Assembly: GCF_001735715.1 (NCBI RefSeq)
Contig: NZ_CP017259.1
Span: forward strand, 496,001 to 560,000
DNA length: 64,000 nucleotides
Reading direction: 5' to 3'
Source: Formosa sp. Hel3_A1_48
GTDB taxonomy: Bacteria; Bacteroidota; Bacteroidia; Flavobacteriales; Flavobacteriaceae
In this document: positions 18,427 through 27,415 of the stretch, piece by piece
How the letters are laid out: each line of letters opens with the position of its first letter
Position numbering within the stretch: position 1 is the first letter of the stretch
Program-made: the position numbers and the translations under genes
Notes under the pieces: model-generated
Told to the model about the DNA's origin: nothing
The model's input: only the letters and a program-made list of their open reading frames with translations
Database searches by the model: none

Positions 18427-19884
18427 GTGAAAAATGCTAAAATTAATATCGTTTGGTTGAAACGTGATTTGCGCACACAAGATCACGAACCCTTATTCAA
18501 TGCAGAAAACTCAAAAATCCCGTTCCTCATAATCTATATCTATGACATTCAATTACTAAAGCATCCAGATACAAGTATTCGTCACCTGCAGTTTATTTAC
18601 CATTCCATAAAAGCGGTAAATAAAATCTTAGAATCATCAAATGCATCTGTTTCTGTTTTTTATGGGAATTCGTTAGATATTTTTGAATTTCTATACACAA
18701 AATTCGATATCCAAACCATTTTTAGCCATAACGAAAGTGGTACAGAACGCTCTTGGTTACGTGATAAAAGTATTTCAAAATTTTGTGAGCAATACAATAT
18801 TTTATGGCAAGAATCCCAACAAAACGGAGTTGTTCGTGGACTAAAAAACAGAGCAAATTGGGCAAAACTATGGAATGATTTTATGGGCAAGCCGCTAATC
18901 AACAACTCCTATAGTAAAACTAAAAAAATCAATATAGAGCATCCTTTTATTCTCCCTGAAAAACTTGAAAAAAAACTAAACCATTATCCAAAATCATATC
19001 AGCCCGCTGGTGAAAACATGGGCTGGCGCTATTTAAGTTCATTTCTTGAGGATAGAGGAGTCAATTACCAAAAAAACATATCTAAACCCACTGAAAGCAG
19101 AGTCAGTTGCAGCAGACTTTCTCCTTTTTTGAGTTGGGGTAATTTAAGCATAAGGCAAGTATTTCAGTATGTGAATATGCATCCTAACGCTCAAAAAAGA
19201 AAGCGGGTGTATTCGGCGATGTTAACTAGGTTACATTGGCATTGTCATTTTATTCAAAAATTTGAAATGGAATGCAGCTATGAAACACAATGCATCAACG
19301 CTGGTTATGAGTTATTGGAACGAAACACTAACGCCACCTATTTAAAGGCTTGGAAAATGGGAATCACTGGGTACCCGCTAGTTGATGCATGTATGCGAGC
19401 ACTTGAGCAAACAGGATGGGTAAATTTCAGAATGCGTGCGCTCTTAGTATCGTTTTTAACGCTAAACCTTGATCAAGATTGGCGCGATGGTGTATATCAT
19501 TTGGCACGCTTATTTATAGATTACGATCCTGGAATTCATTATCCACAATTTCAAATGCAGGCCGGTACGACTGGCATCAATACCATTCGACTATACAACC
19601 CTGTAAAAAACTCTATTGAACAAGACCCACACGGAATTTTTATAAAAAAATGGGTGCCAGAGCTCAGTAATGTACCCAAAGAATACATCCATGAACCATG
19701 GAAAATGAGCGCCATGGAACAGGAATTTTGTGGGGTTATTATTGGAGACCTATATCCACTACCCATCGTAAATTTAGAAGAAAGTGCACGAGCTGCTCGC
19801 GAAAAAGTTTGGGGACACCGCAAACACCCGTTGGTGCAAAAAGAAAATAAAAGAATATTAAAAAAGCACGTTAAAAAACGTTAA
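18427..19884 (+). CDS. Photolyase/cryptochrome family flavoprotein (divergent)
   Basis: A 485-residue protein. The N-terminal alpha/beta antenna domain begins [15 protein letters not shown]. The C-terminal helical FAD domain has [18 protein letters not shown]. Members use blue light and FAD to repair UV dimers or to signal. Motifs differ from class I enzymes: the usual HNRxR region reads NFRMRALL, and the Trp-rich WQWxASTG region reads [14 protein letters not shown] therefore do not assign CPD or 6-4 repair. No four-Cys Fe-S cluster pattern was seen. The start is GTG at 18427, since the ATG at 18419 is out of frame. Confidence 0.88.
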   Translation: MKNAKINIVWLKRDLRTQDHEPLFNAENSKIPFLIIYIYDIQLLKHPDTSIRHLQFIYHSIKAVNKILESSNASVSVFYGNSLDIFEFLYTKFDIQTIFSHNESGTERSWLRDKSISKFCEQYNILWQESQQNGVVRGLKNRANWAKLWNDFMGKPLINNSYSKTKKINIEHPFILPEKLEKKLNHYPKSYQPAGENMGWRYLSSFLEDRGVNYQKNISKPTESRVSCSRLSPFLSWGNLSIRQVFQYVNMHPNAQKRKRVYSAMLTRLHWHCHFIQKFEMECSYETQCINAGYELLERNTNATYLKAWKMGITGYPLVDACMRALEQTGWVNFRMRALLVSFLTLNLDQDWRDGVYHLARLFIDYDPGIHYPQFQMQAGTTGINTIRLYNPVKNSIEQDPHGIFIKKWVPELSNVPKEYIHEPWKMSAMEQEFCGVIIGDLYPLPIVNLEESARAAREKVWGHRKHPLVQKENKRILKKHVKKR

Positions 19885-19892
19885 CGAAAAGA

Positions 19893-19925
19893 CATAAAAA
19901 AAGCCCTCCGTTTTACAGGAAAGCT
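19893..19925 (-). terminator. Imperfect terminator after tRNA-Asp
   Basis: Read leftward, AGC..TTCC pairs with GGA..GCT around an 8-nt loop (19902-19925), followed by a T run (A run at 19896-19902 on the plus strand). The stem has internal mismatches. Confidence 0.5.
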
Positions 19926-19931
19926 TCTCAC

Positions 19932-19969
19932 TGGTTTTGTCACAAACCACGGGTAATCTTGTGATTACC
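19932..19969 (-). other. Two adjacent perfect hairpins downstream of tRNA-Asp
   Basis: TGGTTT-N6-AAACCA (19932-19949) and GGTAATC-TTGT-GATTACC (19952-19969) are separated by 2 bp. They lie 49 bp beyond the mature tRNA 3' end, in the transcribed direction. They may be a processing signal, an extended terminator or a small structured RNA. Confidence 0.4.
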
Positions 19970-20017
19970 TCAACACAACTCGTTTAAGAACTTTTGCGTC
20001 TTGCTTAAAGAACTTTG

Positions 20018-20091
20018 CGGTCTGGACGGGACTCGAACCCGCGACCCCCTGCGTGACAGGCAGGTATTCTAACCAACTGAACTACCAAACC
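20018..20091 (-). tRNA. tRNA-Asp (GTC)
   Basis: A 74-nt cloverleaf on the minus strand. The acceptor GGTTTGG pairs with CCAGACC (one G-T wobble), the discriminator is G, and the T-arm is GGGTTCGAGTCCC. The anticodon stem is CTGCC/GGCAG-like around GTC (plus positions 20055-20057). The 3' CCA is not encoded. It is followed leftward by the hairpin-rich tail at 19893-19969. Confidence 0.97.
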
Positions 20092-20156
20092 GTTGCTTAA
20101 AGCGAATGCAAATATACATTGCATTTTTAATACGGCAAATGTTTTTGATTTATTTT

Positions 20157-21086
20157 TTACAAAAATTTATTGCGTTTTTGAAAGAAAGTGAGCATGATTT
20201 TTTCGAAGCCTCTACGGATGTCAACAGGGACATAATTAATATTGTATTGATCACATTTTCCTTTAAGCGCATGCACATAATCTAACATTGAAGTCTTGTA
20301 TTGCTCTTGAACAATTTCTGGAAAAAGATCTATAGAAGCTCCAGTCTCTACGTCGACAAAATGTTTTGGTGTGCTACCAAACTCAAAATCATATTCTGTG
20401 TTTTTATCGTAGACATGAAAAAGTATCAATTCATGTTTGTTATACTTCAAATGACGTAAGGCTTCAAACAATTCTTTTGAGTCTCTACTGGATTGAAACA
20501 TATCTGTAAAGAGAATAATCATGGAACGACGATGCAATTGTTCTGCAATTTGGTGCAGCACCTCATACGTTTGTGTTTTCAACGCCTTTGGCTTCGACAA
20601 AGCAAGAGTTTCCAAAGTATTGAGCAGCATTTGAAAATGACGTTCATTCCCTTTTTCGGGAGCATAAAAACTATGGCTGTCATCATAGAGACTGAGTCCA
20701 GCAGCATCGCGTTGTTTTTTGAGAATTTGTAATAAAACAGCAGACGCTAATGCTGAAAATTCAGCTTTGTTGTACACTAGTTTTGGGTGCTCCTTTTTAT
20801 TTGGGTAATACATTGATGAACTCTGATCAATTATAATATGGCAGCGCATATTAGTTTCCTCATCATAGCGCTTAGTGTACAATTTATCGGTTTTTGCAAA
20901 AAGTTTCCAATCAATATGTCGCGTACTATCACCGCTGTTGTAAATTTTGTGTTCAGCAAATTCTGCCGAAAATCCATGAAATGGACTTTTATGCATTCCA
21001 GAAATAAAACCCTCTACAATAGATTGCGCTAGAAGTTCAAACTCTGAAAATTTAGCAGTATGTTTTTGTTGCTGTTGAAAACTCAT
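20157..21086 (-). CDS. DUF58 domain protein
   Basis: A 309-residue cytoplasmic protein of the DUF58/vWA-like family. The signature KSPFHGFSAEFAEH...YNSGDSTRHIDWKLFAKTD is visible in pieces. It is followed by the metal-site-like DQSSSMYY of a von Willebrand A fold. DUF58 proteins usually sit beside MoxR ATPases and are linked to envelope or stress functions, but no MoxR is in view. The ATG at 21086 is chosen: the longer frame starts with TTG inside the thioredoxin terminator hairpin. Note the GAGGGA just before the ATG. Confidence 0.9.
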   Translation of the reverse strand: MSFQQQQKHTAKFSEFELLAQSIVEGFISGMHKSPFHGFSAEFAEHKIYNSGDSTRHIDWKLFAKTDKLYTKRYDEETNMRCHIIIDQSSSMYYPNKKEHPKLVYNKAEFSALASAVLLQILKKQRDAAGLSLYDDSHSFYAPEKGNERHFQMLLNTLETLALSKPKALKTQTYEVLHQIAEQLHRRSMIILFTDMFQSSRDSKELFEALRHLKYNKHELILFHVYDKNTEYDFEFGSTPKHFVDVETGASIDLFPEIVQEQYKTSMLDYVHALKGKCDQYNINYVPVDIRRGFEKIMLTFFQKRNKFL

Positions 21087-21098
21087 TCCCTCTAAGCT

Positions 21099-21131
21099 AA
21101 AAAAGGTTTGCCAAATGGACAAACCTTTTAT
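21099..21131 (-). terminator. Rho-independent terminator of trxA
   Basis: A perfect 10-bp stem (AAAAGGTTTG 21101-21110, CAAACCTTTT 21120-21129) has a 9-nt loop. Read leftward it ends in six T. It separates trxA from the DUF58 gene. Confidence 0.87.
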
Positions 21132-21152
21132 TATTTAATATTTGTAAGAAGT

Positions 21153-21470
21153 TTATAACAAGGCGTCAATTGCATCTGTATAACTTGCTTTTGGGGCTAC
21201 GCCTACCTGGCGTCCAACAACCTCTCCGTTTTGAAACACCAAAACCGTAGGGATATTTCTAACGCCGTATTTAGCAGCAAATTCTTGGTTTGCATCAACA
21301 TCAACTTTGCCAACAACAGCCTTATCTGCATACTCCGCACTAATCTCGTCAATGATCGGACCTACCATGCGGCAAGGGCCACACCAAGCTGCCCAAAAAT
21401 CAACCATGACGGGCTTACTACTGTTAAGAACTGTTTCTTCAAAATTTGCGTCTGTTATTTCTAATGCCAT
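21153..21470 (-). CDS. trxA: Thioredoxin
   Basis: A 105-residue classic thioredoxin: FWAAWCGPCRM active site and the cis-Pro in RNIPTVLVF. It is a cytosolic dithiol reductant for ribonucleotide reductase, methionine sulfoxide reductases and others. The ATG at 21470 gives MALEITDANF, the usual N-terminus. The upstream extension overlaps a TAAATTTG promoter box at 21494-21501 and is rejected. It has its own promoter and terminator, so it is likely monocistronic although it lies next to dnaE. Confidence 0.97.
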   Translation of the reverse strand: MALEITDANFEETVLNSSKPVMVDFWAAWCGPCRMVGPIIDEISAEYADKAVVGKVDVDANQEFAAKYGVRNIPTVLVFQNGEVVGRQVGVAPKASYTDAIDALL

Positions 21471-21493
21471 AAGATTTAATTTATATATAAATA

Positions 21494-21527
21494 CAAATTT
21501 AATTAAAAAAATGAGTACTTGAACCAA
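21494..21527 (-). promoter_or_regulatory. Promoter of trxA
   Basis: On the minus strand TTG (21525-21527) and TAAATTTG (21494-21501) are 23 bp apart. The -7 box ends 23 bp before the trxA ATG. Confidence 0.5.
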
Positions 21528-21573
21528 TACTTAATTTGTTTTTCTTATGCTTAAATTGGTAATGTTGATATAA

Positions 21574-24500
21574 CTAATTCAGTTTATAATATATATTCTG
21601 ACTCTTAAGTTCATTTAAAAGTTCTTGAGAAATTTGCACTTTTTGTTTTCTGCTTTTCAATTCTACTTTTAATTCTTCTTCATCGTCATATACAACAAAA
21701 TTAAGGACATGCTTTCCTTTGTGCATGCGGAGTAAGTCCTGAATTTCTGTAATTTTATCCTCGGTTAATCCTTTGATACTCAATTGAATTGATAATTTTT
21801 TAGCATAGGCATCCATAACATCGTGCAACAATTGGAAATTATTGAATTGTAAACGCGGTTCGCCTTTTTTACCAGTTTCTCTATTGGTCCAACCTTCGCG
21901 AACAAATGAGCGAACATAGACAAAATTGTTAAGCATTAGAAAATGTCTAAACTTAAGATATTCTTCACCAAAAATTCGAAACTCATGACTATTGGTGTAG
22001 TCTTCAATAGTGAAACTCGCCCAACCTTTTCCTTGCCTACTAACTCTGTGTTGCACATCGGTCACAACACCTCCAAAGGTTATTTCTTTATTGATGAGTG
22101 GAGTCATATTTTGAAAGTAAGCTACAGTTCCATTACAAAAATTTTCCATTTCTATTCGAAAATCATCCAAAGGATGCCCTGAAATATAGATACCGACTAC
22201 TTCTTTTTCACGAGCCAATTTTTCCATAGTACCCCATGATTCGCAGGCGGGTAATTCTGGCTCAGGGAATTGTACTTCACTGGCTTCACCAAATAAACTA
22301 ACTTGCGCAGAGTTTTTATTTTCTTGGTATTTATTGGCAAATTTTATAGTTTTTTCTAAAAAGGTAACCCCATCCCCTTCATCATAAAAATACTGAGCGC
22401 GGTGGGTATTGGAAAAACAATCGAAGCCCCCAGCATTTGCCAAGTTCTCAAAGGCTTTTTTATTGGCTGCACGCAAATCAATTCTTTTTGCTAAATCGAA
22501 AATTGATCGGTAGACCCCCTCTTTTTTCCGTTCATCAACAATCGTTTTTACAGCACCATGCCCAACGCCTTTAATAGCGCCCATACCAAAGCGAATGGCA
22601 TTGTCCTTGTTAACCGAAAATTTATAATAACTCTCGTTAACATCAGGCCCAAGGACATTCATTCTCATACGTTTGGCCTCTTCCATAAAAAAGGTCACTT
22701 GCTTAATGTCGTTCATATTATTAGACAAAACTGCTGCCATGTACTCAGCAGGGTAGTGTGCCTTGAGATAAGCTGTTTGATATGCAATCCACGCATAACA
22801 TGTAGAATGTGATTTATTGAAGGCATAGCTAGCAAATTTCTCCCAGTCGGTCCAAATTTTTTCTAATTTCTCAACAGCCAAACCTTTAGCGCTAGCTTGT
22901 GCAATAAATTTAGGTTTCATTTTGTCCAGAACAGCTTTTTGTTTTTTTCCCATCGCCTTGCGCAAGACATCAGCTTCCCCTTTGGTGAAATCAGCAAGTT
23001 TTTGAGACAGTAGCATTACTTGCTCTTGGTATACAGTTATCCCATAAGTTTCGTTCAAAAACTCCTCCATCTCAGGAAGATCATATGAGATGTCTTCATC
23101 GCCGTGTTTTCTTCGAATAAAACTAGGAATATACTCTAAGGGTCCTGGGCGATATAGCGCATTCATGGCAATTAAATCAGCAAACACTGTAGGTTTAAGG
23201 TCGCGCATGTGTTTCTGCATTCCAGGTGATTCGTACTGAAATATACCTACAGTTTCTCCTCTTTGGAAGAGCTCATAAGTCGCCACATCATCCAAAGGGA
23301 AATTTTCAGGATCTAATTCAATGTCATGCTTTGCTTTAACAATTTTGACAGTATCCTTGATGAGCGTTAAGGTTTTTAAGCCCAAAAAATCCATTTTCAA
23401 TAGCCCTGCATCTTCTACAACCGAATTGTCAAACTGAGTGACATACAATTCTGAATCTTTTGCCGTAGCAATGGGTACATAATTGGTGATATCCCCAGGG
23501 GTAATGATGACCCCACAGGCGTGAATTCCTGTATTTCTAAGCGACCCCTCCAATACTTTAGCTTGATTTACAGTTTCCGCTTCAAGATCATCTCCTTCTG
23601 AAATATTTAGCAATTGATTGATAAGTTCCATATCCTCGGCGCGAAACTTTTGTTTGAGAACTTTCTCATCCTCACCAAAAATTTTATTGAGCTTTGACAT
23701 ATTAGGGACTAACTTTGCTATGCGGTCAGCATCACCAAGTGGCAAATCCAATACACGTGCAGTGTCTCTAATAGATGACTTTGCAGCCATAGTTCCGTAA
23801 GTCACAATTTGTGCAACCTGATTTGAACCGTATTTGTTTATCACATAATCCATCACACGCCCTCGACCTTCATCATCAAAATCAATATCAATATCGGGCA
23901 TACTTACACGATCCGGATTCAAAAAACGCTCAAAAAGCAAGTCGTACTTAATGGGATCTATATTAGTAATCCAAAGGCAATAGGCCACTACTGATCCTGC
24001 AGCAGATCCACGACCTGGCCCTACAGAAACATCCATGTTTCGGGCCTCACGAATAAAGTCTTCAACAATCAAGAAATAGCCAGGATAACCTGTTTTTTCT
24101 ATCGTCTGAAGTTCAAAATCTAATCGTTCTTTAATTTCATCTGAAAGAGTTCCGTAGCGTTTTTTAGCACCTTCGTAAGACAAATGACGGAGGTAAGCAT
24201 TTTCGCCGTGATTTGTACCCTCTACTGCGTCACTAGGATGCTCAAACTCTTTGGGAATATCAAATTTTGGAAGCAGGACTTCTCGAGCAAGTTCAAAAGA
24301 CTCAACTTTATCCACTACTTCCTGTATATTGAGAATAGCTTCAGGCAGATCACTGAAGAGCTGTTTCATCTCGTCAGGCGATTTGAAAAAATATTCTTGG
24401 TTGGGTAATCCGTAACGGTAACCTCGTCCACGTCCAATGGGGGTTGCTTGCTTTTCTCCATCTTTTACACACAACAAAATATCGTGGGCATTGGCCTCGG

Positions 24501-25953
24501 TTTGGTCAATATAATAAGTGTTGTTTGTCGCCAATAGTTTAATCTTATGCTTTTCAGCAAAGTTGATTAGAACTGCATTGACATGGTCTTCGTCTTGCTG
24601 ACCATGACGCATCAACTCAATATAAAAATCTGCTCCAAATTGTGCTTTCCACCACAACAGCGCTTCTTCGGCTTGATGCTCACCAACATTTAGAATTTTG
24701 GACGGTACCTCACCATACAAATTACCTGAAAGTACAATCAAATCATCTTTGTATTGTTCGACAATTTTACGGTCGATACGCGGCACATAATAAAAGCCAT
24801 CGGTAAAGGCCATGGAAGACATTTTGACCAAATTTTGATAACCCTTTTTGTTTTTGGCTAGAAATACCATTTGATAGCCATTATCTTTTTGTGATTTGTT
24901 GCTGTGGTCTTCACAAACAAAAAATTCACAGCCCACAATGGGTTTGATGGGCTTTTGATTAAAAACCTCGCCTGCGGCTTCGGCTTCTTGTTTGCGTTGT
25001 GCCAAAGACTTGTTGTATAGCCCAATTTCTTTAACAAAGTGAAAGGCCCCCATCATGTTTCCGTGATCGGTAAGCGCAACTGCTGGCATAGCTGCATCAG
25101 CAGTAGCTTTTACTAATTTTTTTATACTGATGGTCGATTGTAAAATCGAAAATTGAGAGTGGTTATGTAAGTGTACCACTGGAGCATCAGCCAATTCAGT
25201 CGAAATTTCGCTAGTGCTTGGCGGTGCATTTTGTTCTTGTTTTTTGGTTTGTTCAACAAGTTTAGCCGCAGATTTTTTTAGATTGATATGCTTGAGCCCC
25301 AACGGCGCAACACGATCTGGGTTTTGGGCTTGAAATTGTGAAACATAATCGGGGGCAACTTGCAACTGGTCTGCGGTATAGATGCCCTGACGCAAAAGCT
25401 CCAAAAAACAACGTGTGGTGGCCTCGACATCGGCGGTGGCATTGTGTGCTTCCGCAAAGGGCGTGTCAAACAATTTTTGGTGCAACTCCGTAAGCGTAGG
25501 CAATTTGAATTTGCCGCCACGACCTCCTGGCAACTGACAAAGACTTGCTGTGGTTTCGGTACAAGTGTCCAATACCGGCATGCTGTTGAGCGGCGTTTCC
25601 ACCTGCATGCGGTGGTATTCGCAGCCCATAATATTGAGGTCAAACCCCACATTTTGCCCCACAACAAATTTAGCTTTGGCCAGTGCGGTATTAAATTTTT
25701 CAAGAACAACAGCCAAAGCTTCGCCCTCTTTGTTGGCTAATGCTGTAGAAATTCCATGAATTTGCTCTGCATCGTATGGGATGTTGAACCCATCCGGAAG
25801 GATAAGATAGTCTTGATGTTCGACACAGTGGCCCATAGCGTCGTGCAATTGCCATGCTATTTGAACACAACGCGGCCAATTATCGCTATCCGTGATGGGT
25901 GCTTTCCAACGTTTGGGAAGGCCTGTGGTTTCGGTATCAAAGATTAAATACAT
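21574..25953 (-). CDS. dnaE: DNA polymerase III alpha subunit with fused N-terminal 3'-5' exonuclease
   Basis: A 1459-residue replicative polymerase. Residues ~1-200 are a DEDDh exonuclease (FDTETTG; NVGFDLNI; HNATADVEATTR), normally a separate epsilon subunit. A ~60-residue linker rich in Lys, Gln and Ala follows, then a PHP domain (VHLHNHSQFS...LTDHGNMMGA). The polymerase palm has GPGRGSAAGS and PDIDIDFDDEGR. The beta-binding/OB and C-terminal regions complete it. The fusion is known from Bacteroidota. The ATG at 25953 gives MYLIFDTETTG, so the exonuclease is complete. All catalytic residues look intact. Confidence 0.97.
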   Translation of the reverse strand: MYLIFDTETTGLPKRWKAPITDSDNWPRCVQIAWQLHDAMGHCVEHQDYLILPDGFNIPYDAEQIHGISTALANKEGEALAVVLEKFNTALAKAKFVVGQNVGFDLNIMGCEYHRMQVETPLNSMPVLDTCTETTASLCQLPGGRGGKFKLPTLTELHQKLFDTPFAEAHNATADVEATTRCFLELLRQGIYTADQLQVAPDYVSQFQAQNPDRVAPLGLKHINLKKSAAKLVEQTKKQEQNAPPSTSEISTELADAPVVHLHNHSQFSILQSTISIKKLVKATADAAMPAVALTDHGNMMGAFHFVKEIGLYNKSLAQRKQEAEAAGEVFNQKPIKPIVGCEFFVCEDHSNKSQKDNGYQMVFLAKNKKGYQNLVKMSSMAFTDGFYYVPRIDRKIVEQYKDDLIVLSGNLYGEVPSKILNVGEHQAEEALLWWKAQFGADFYIELMRHGQQDEDHVNAVLINFAEKHKIKLLATNNTYYIDQTEANAHDILLCVKDGEKQATPIGRGRGYRYGLPNQEYFFKSPDEMKQLFSDLPEAILNIQEVVDKVESFELAREVLLPKFDIPKEFEHPSDAVEGTNHGENAYLRHLSYEGAKKRYGTLSDEIKERLDFELQTIEKTGYPGYFLIVEDFIREARNMDVSVGPGRGSAAGSVVAYCLWITNIDPIKYDLLFERFLNPDRVSMPDIDIDFDDEGRGRVMDYVINKYGSNQVAQIVTYGTMAAKSSIRDTARVLDLPLGDADRIAKLVPNMSKLNKIFGEDEKVLKQKFRAEDMELINQLLNISEGDDLEAETVNQAKVLEGSLRNTGIHACGVIITPGDITNYVPIATAKDSELYVTQFDNSVVEDAGLLKMDFLGLKTLTLIKDTVKIVKAKHDIELDPENFPLDDVATYELFQRGETVGIFQYESPGMQKHMRDLKPTVFADLIAMNALYRPGPLEYIPSFIRRKHGDEDISYDLPEMEEFLNETYGITVYQEQVMLLSQKLADFTKGEADVLRKAMGKKQKAVLDKMKPKFIAQASAKGLAVEKLEKIWTDWEKFASYAFNKSHSTCYAWIAYQTAYLKAHYPAEYMAAVLSNNMNDIKQVTFFMEEAKRMRMNVLGPDVNESYYKFSVNKDNAIRFGMGAIKGVGHGAVKTIVDERKKEGVYRSIFDLAKRIDLRAANKKAFENLANAGGFDCFSNTHRAQYFYDEGDGVTFLEKTIKFANKYQENKNSAQVSLFGEASEVQFPEPELPACESWGTMEKLAREKEVVGIYISGHPLDDFRIEMENFCNGTVAYFQNMTPLINKEITFGGVVTDVQHRVSRQGKGWASFTIEDYTNSHEFRIFGEEYLKFRHFLMLNNFVYVRSFVREGWTNRETGKKGEPRLQFNNFQLLHDVMDAYAKKLSIQLSIKGLTEDKITEIQDLLRMHKGKHVLNFVVYDDEEELKVELKSRKQKVQISQELLNELKSQNIYYKLN

Positions 25954-26227
25954 GCAGAAATTTGTGCTTCAAATAGAATTTTAAATATAGTATTATTTTA
26001 AAATTATGAGCATGGTTTTAGCTAGGATTTATGAACAATTTTTTTGTTGAGCAGCTAAAGCTCGAAACCCAATTGAACTGTAATGGCGGGAGTAAAAATA
26101 GTTTGAAGAAAATTAAAATTTGGCAAGGCCACTGAAACTCTGATTTGCAACTATCAAAAGATTTAGCAGTAATGTAATTTAAACGGATGTCCAAAAAGAA
26201 ACTCAGTCCTAAAGGACAAACAGATTG
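25954..26227. other. 274-bp intergenic region, nothing clear
   Basis: No reading frame above 15 codons with good context was found. Near 26205 a short GTCC-TAAA-GGAC hairpin could be a weak terminator for the leftward lipoprotein gene. Confidence 0.4.
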
Positions 26228-26698
26228 TTAGTCGATATACCTCAAATTATAAAACACCCCTTCAGAAAAGTTCAAATACTTACTACCCTCATCGTCGTAC
26301 GAATTAAAATAGAAAGATCCTTTGAGCGTTTTTGATACAGTATTTACTTCCTCTAGAGTAACCTGCCCATCGCCTAAGTAGACGGGGAATTCTGTACCGT
26401 TGTTTTGAGTAGAGTAAGTTGTGATTCCTTCTGTAAAAGTGATTGTTGATAGCTCACCTTGACCTAAAGTGTAGACCCCGACAGCAGCTTCTGGAAGGCT
26501 TATAATCATGGTGCCGTAACCATCGCTACCCGAAATACTCAACACTCCAGAGCTTTGCACAGTAGCTGTACGTACAGTAGAGCGCCATACAAAATCGCCC
26601 TGTTGTAGCCCCTGAAAAGTCGGCGAACTGGTTTGTATATCGTCCTGACAACTTAAAAAAGCTAAAGGAAGTAAAAGAATAAATAAGAAGTATTTCAT
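26228..26698 (-). CDS. Small lipoprotein, function unknown (DUF6252-like)
   Basis: A 156-residue protein with the lipobox AFLSC (Cys17) after a hydrophobic signal. The mature part is beta-rich: residues ~35-150 alternate short strands, with VWRSTVRTATVQ near the start and GSFYFNSYDDEG near the end. This resembles the DUF6252 family of Flavobacteria, but I place it by impression only. No catalytic motif. The ATG at 26698 is used, because the longer frame adds a hydrophobic segment before the signal. A TATTTTTG box lies at 26744-26751. Confidence 0.7.
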   Translation of the reverse strand: MKYFLFILLLPLAFLSCQDDIQTSSPTFQGLQQGDFVWRSTVRTATVQSSGVLSISGSDGYGTMIISLPEAAVGVYTLGQGELSTITFTEGITTYSTQNNGTEFPVYLGDGQVTLEEVNTVSKTLKGSFYFNSYDDEGSKYLNFSEGVFYNLRYID

Positions 26699-26770
26699 AA
26701 AAAAAATAAATGAGATAGAGGACAACATGGCCACATAACACTTCAAAAATATAAAAAATAAATGAATGTT

Positions 26771-26798
26771 TTTGTATTGAAAAAATATAGTATATTTG
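26771..26798 (+). promoter_or_regulatory. Putative rpsP promoter
   Basis: TTTG (26771-26774) and TATATTTG (26791-26798) are 16 bp apart, slightly short for this promoter class. The -7 box lies 45 bp before the rpsP ATG and overlaps the longest in-frame upstream start, which supports the shorter start. Confidence 0.5.
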
Positions 26799-26843
26799 CC
26801 GCTCATTAATAACAGAGGTCGAGTACCTCACAAATTAATTTTT

Positions 26844-27356
26844 ATGCCTGTAAAACTAAGATTACAAAGACACGGAAAAAAAGGAAAACCATTTTATTGG
26901 ATTGTTGCCGCAGATTCGCGCTCCAAAAGAGATGGCCGTTTTCTTGAAAAACTAGGAACGTACAACCCAAACACCAATCCTGCACAGATTGAACTCAACG
27001 TTGATGGTGCAGTACAATGGTTAGAAAAGGGTGCACAACCCACAGACACCACACGCACAATTTTGTCGCACGAGGGTGTAATGTTGAAAAAACATCTTGC
27101 TGGTGGAGTGAAAAAAGGCGCTTTAACGGAAGAACAAGCAGAAGAAAAATTCCAAGCTTGGGTAACTGAAAAGCAAGCCAAAATTGACGCTAAGAAATCG
27201 GATCTCCAAAAAGCTAAAGACGCCGAAGCTGCAAAAGCATTTGCTGCAGAAAAAGCGGCTAATGAAGCGCGAATTGCTGCCGCTGCACCAGTAGTGGAAG
27301 AAGCGACTGAAGATACTGCCGAAGAAACAACAGAAGCGTCTAACGAAGAAGAATAA
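26844..27356 (+). CDS. rpsP: 30S ribosomal protein S16 with long C-terminal tail
   Basis: A 170-residue S16. The conserved core (~80 residues) opens [14 protein letters not shown] and includes [14 protein letters not shown]. It is followed by a helical Ala/Lys-rich segment and an acidic Glu/Thr-rich end ([11 protein letters not shown]). E. coli S16 is 82 residues, so the tail doubles the protein. Long tails on S16 are common in Bacteroidota, but their role is unknown. It is a component of 30S assembly, upstream of rimM (30S maturation), with a terminator between the two. Confidence 0.96.
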   Translation: MPVKLRLQRHGKKGKPFYWIVAADSRSKRDGRFLEKLGTYNPNTNPAQIELNVDGAVQWLEKGAQPTDTTRTILSHEGVMLKKHLAGGVKKGALTEEQAEEKFQAWVTEKQAKIDAKKSDLQKAKDAEAAKAFAAEKAANEARIAAAAPVVEEATEDTAEETTEASNEEE

Positions 27357-27378
27357 AACATTTATTTTTTATATCTTT

Positions 27379-27405
27379 AAAACCTGACTTTGGTCAGGTT
27401 TTTTT
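27379..27405 (+). terminator. Terminator between rpsP and rimM
   Basis: AACCTGAC-TTTG-GTCAGGTT followed by TTTTTTT (27381-27405) lies only 11 bp before the rimM ATG. It can act as terminator or attenuator; rimM expression would then need read-through. Confidence 0.85.
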
Positions 27406-27415
27406 ATGAACTTTT

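Noticed and set aside
19885-20156. Attachment site at tRNA-Asp
   Set aside because: No integrase, no repeated tRNA 3' end and no foreign-looking genes nearby.
25278-25740. Long overlapping frames on both strands in the exonuclease end of dnaE
   Set aside because: The dnaE frame carries all exonuclease motifs. The others show no recognisable sequence and arise from base composition.
26894-27361. 155-residue frame antisense to rpsP
   Set aside because: It mirrors the Ala/Glu-rich S16 tail and gives a low-complexity Ser/Ala protein.
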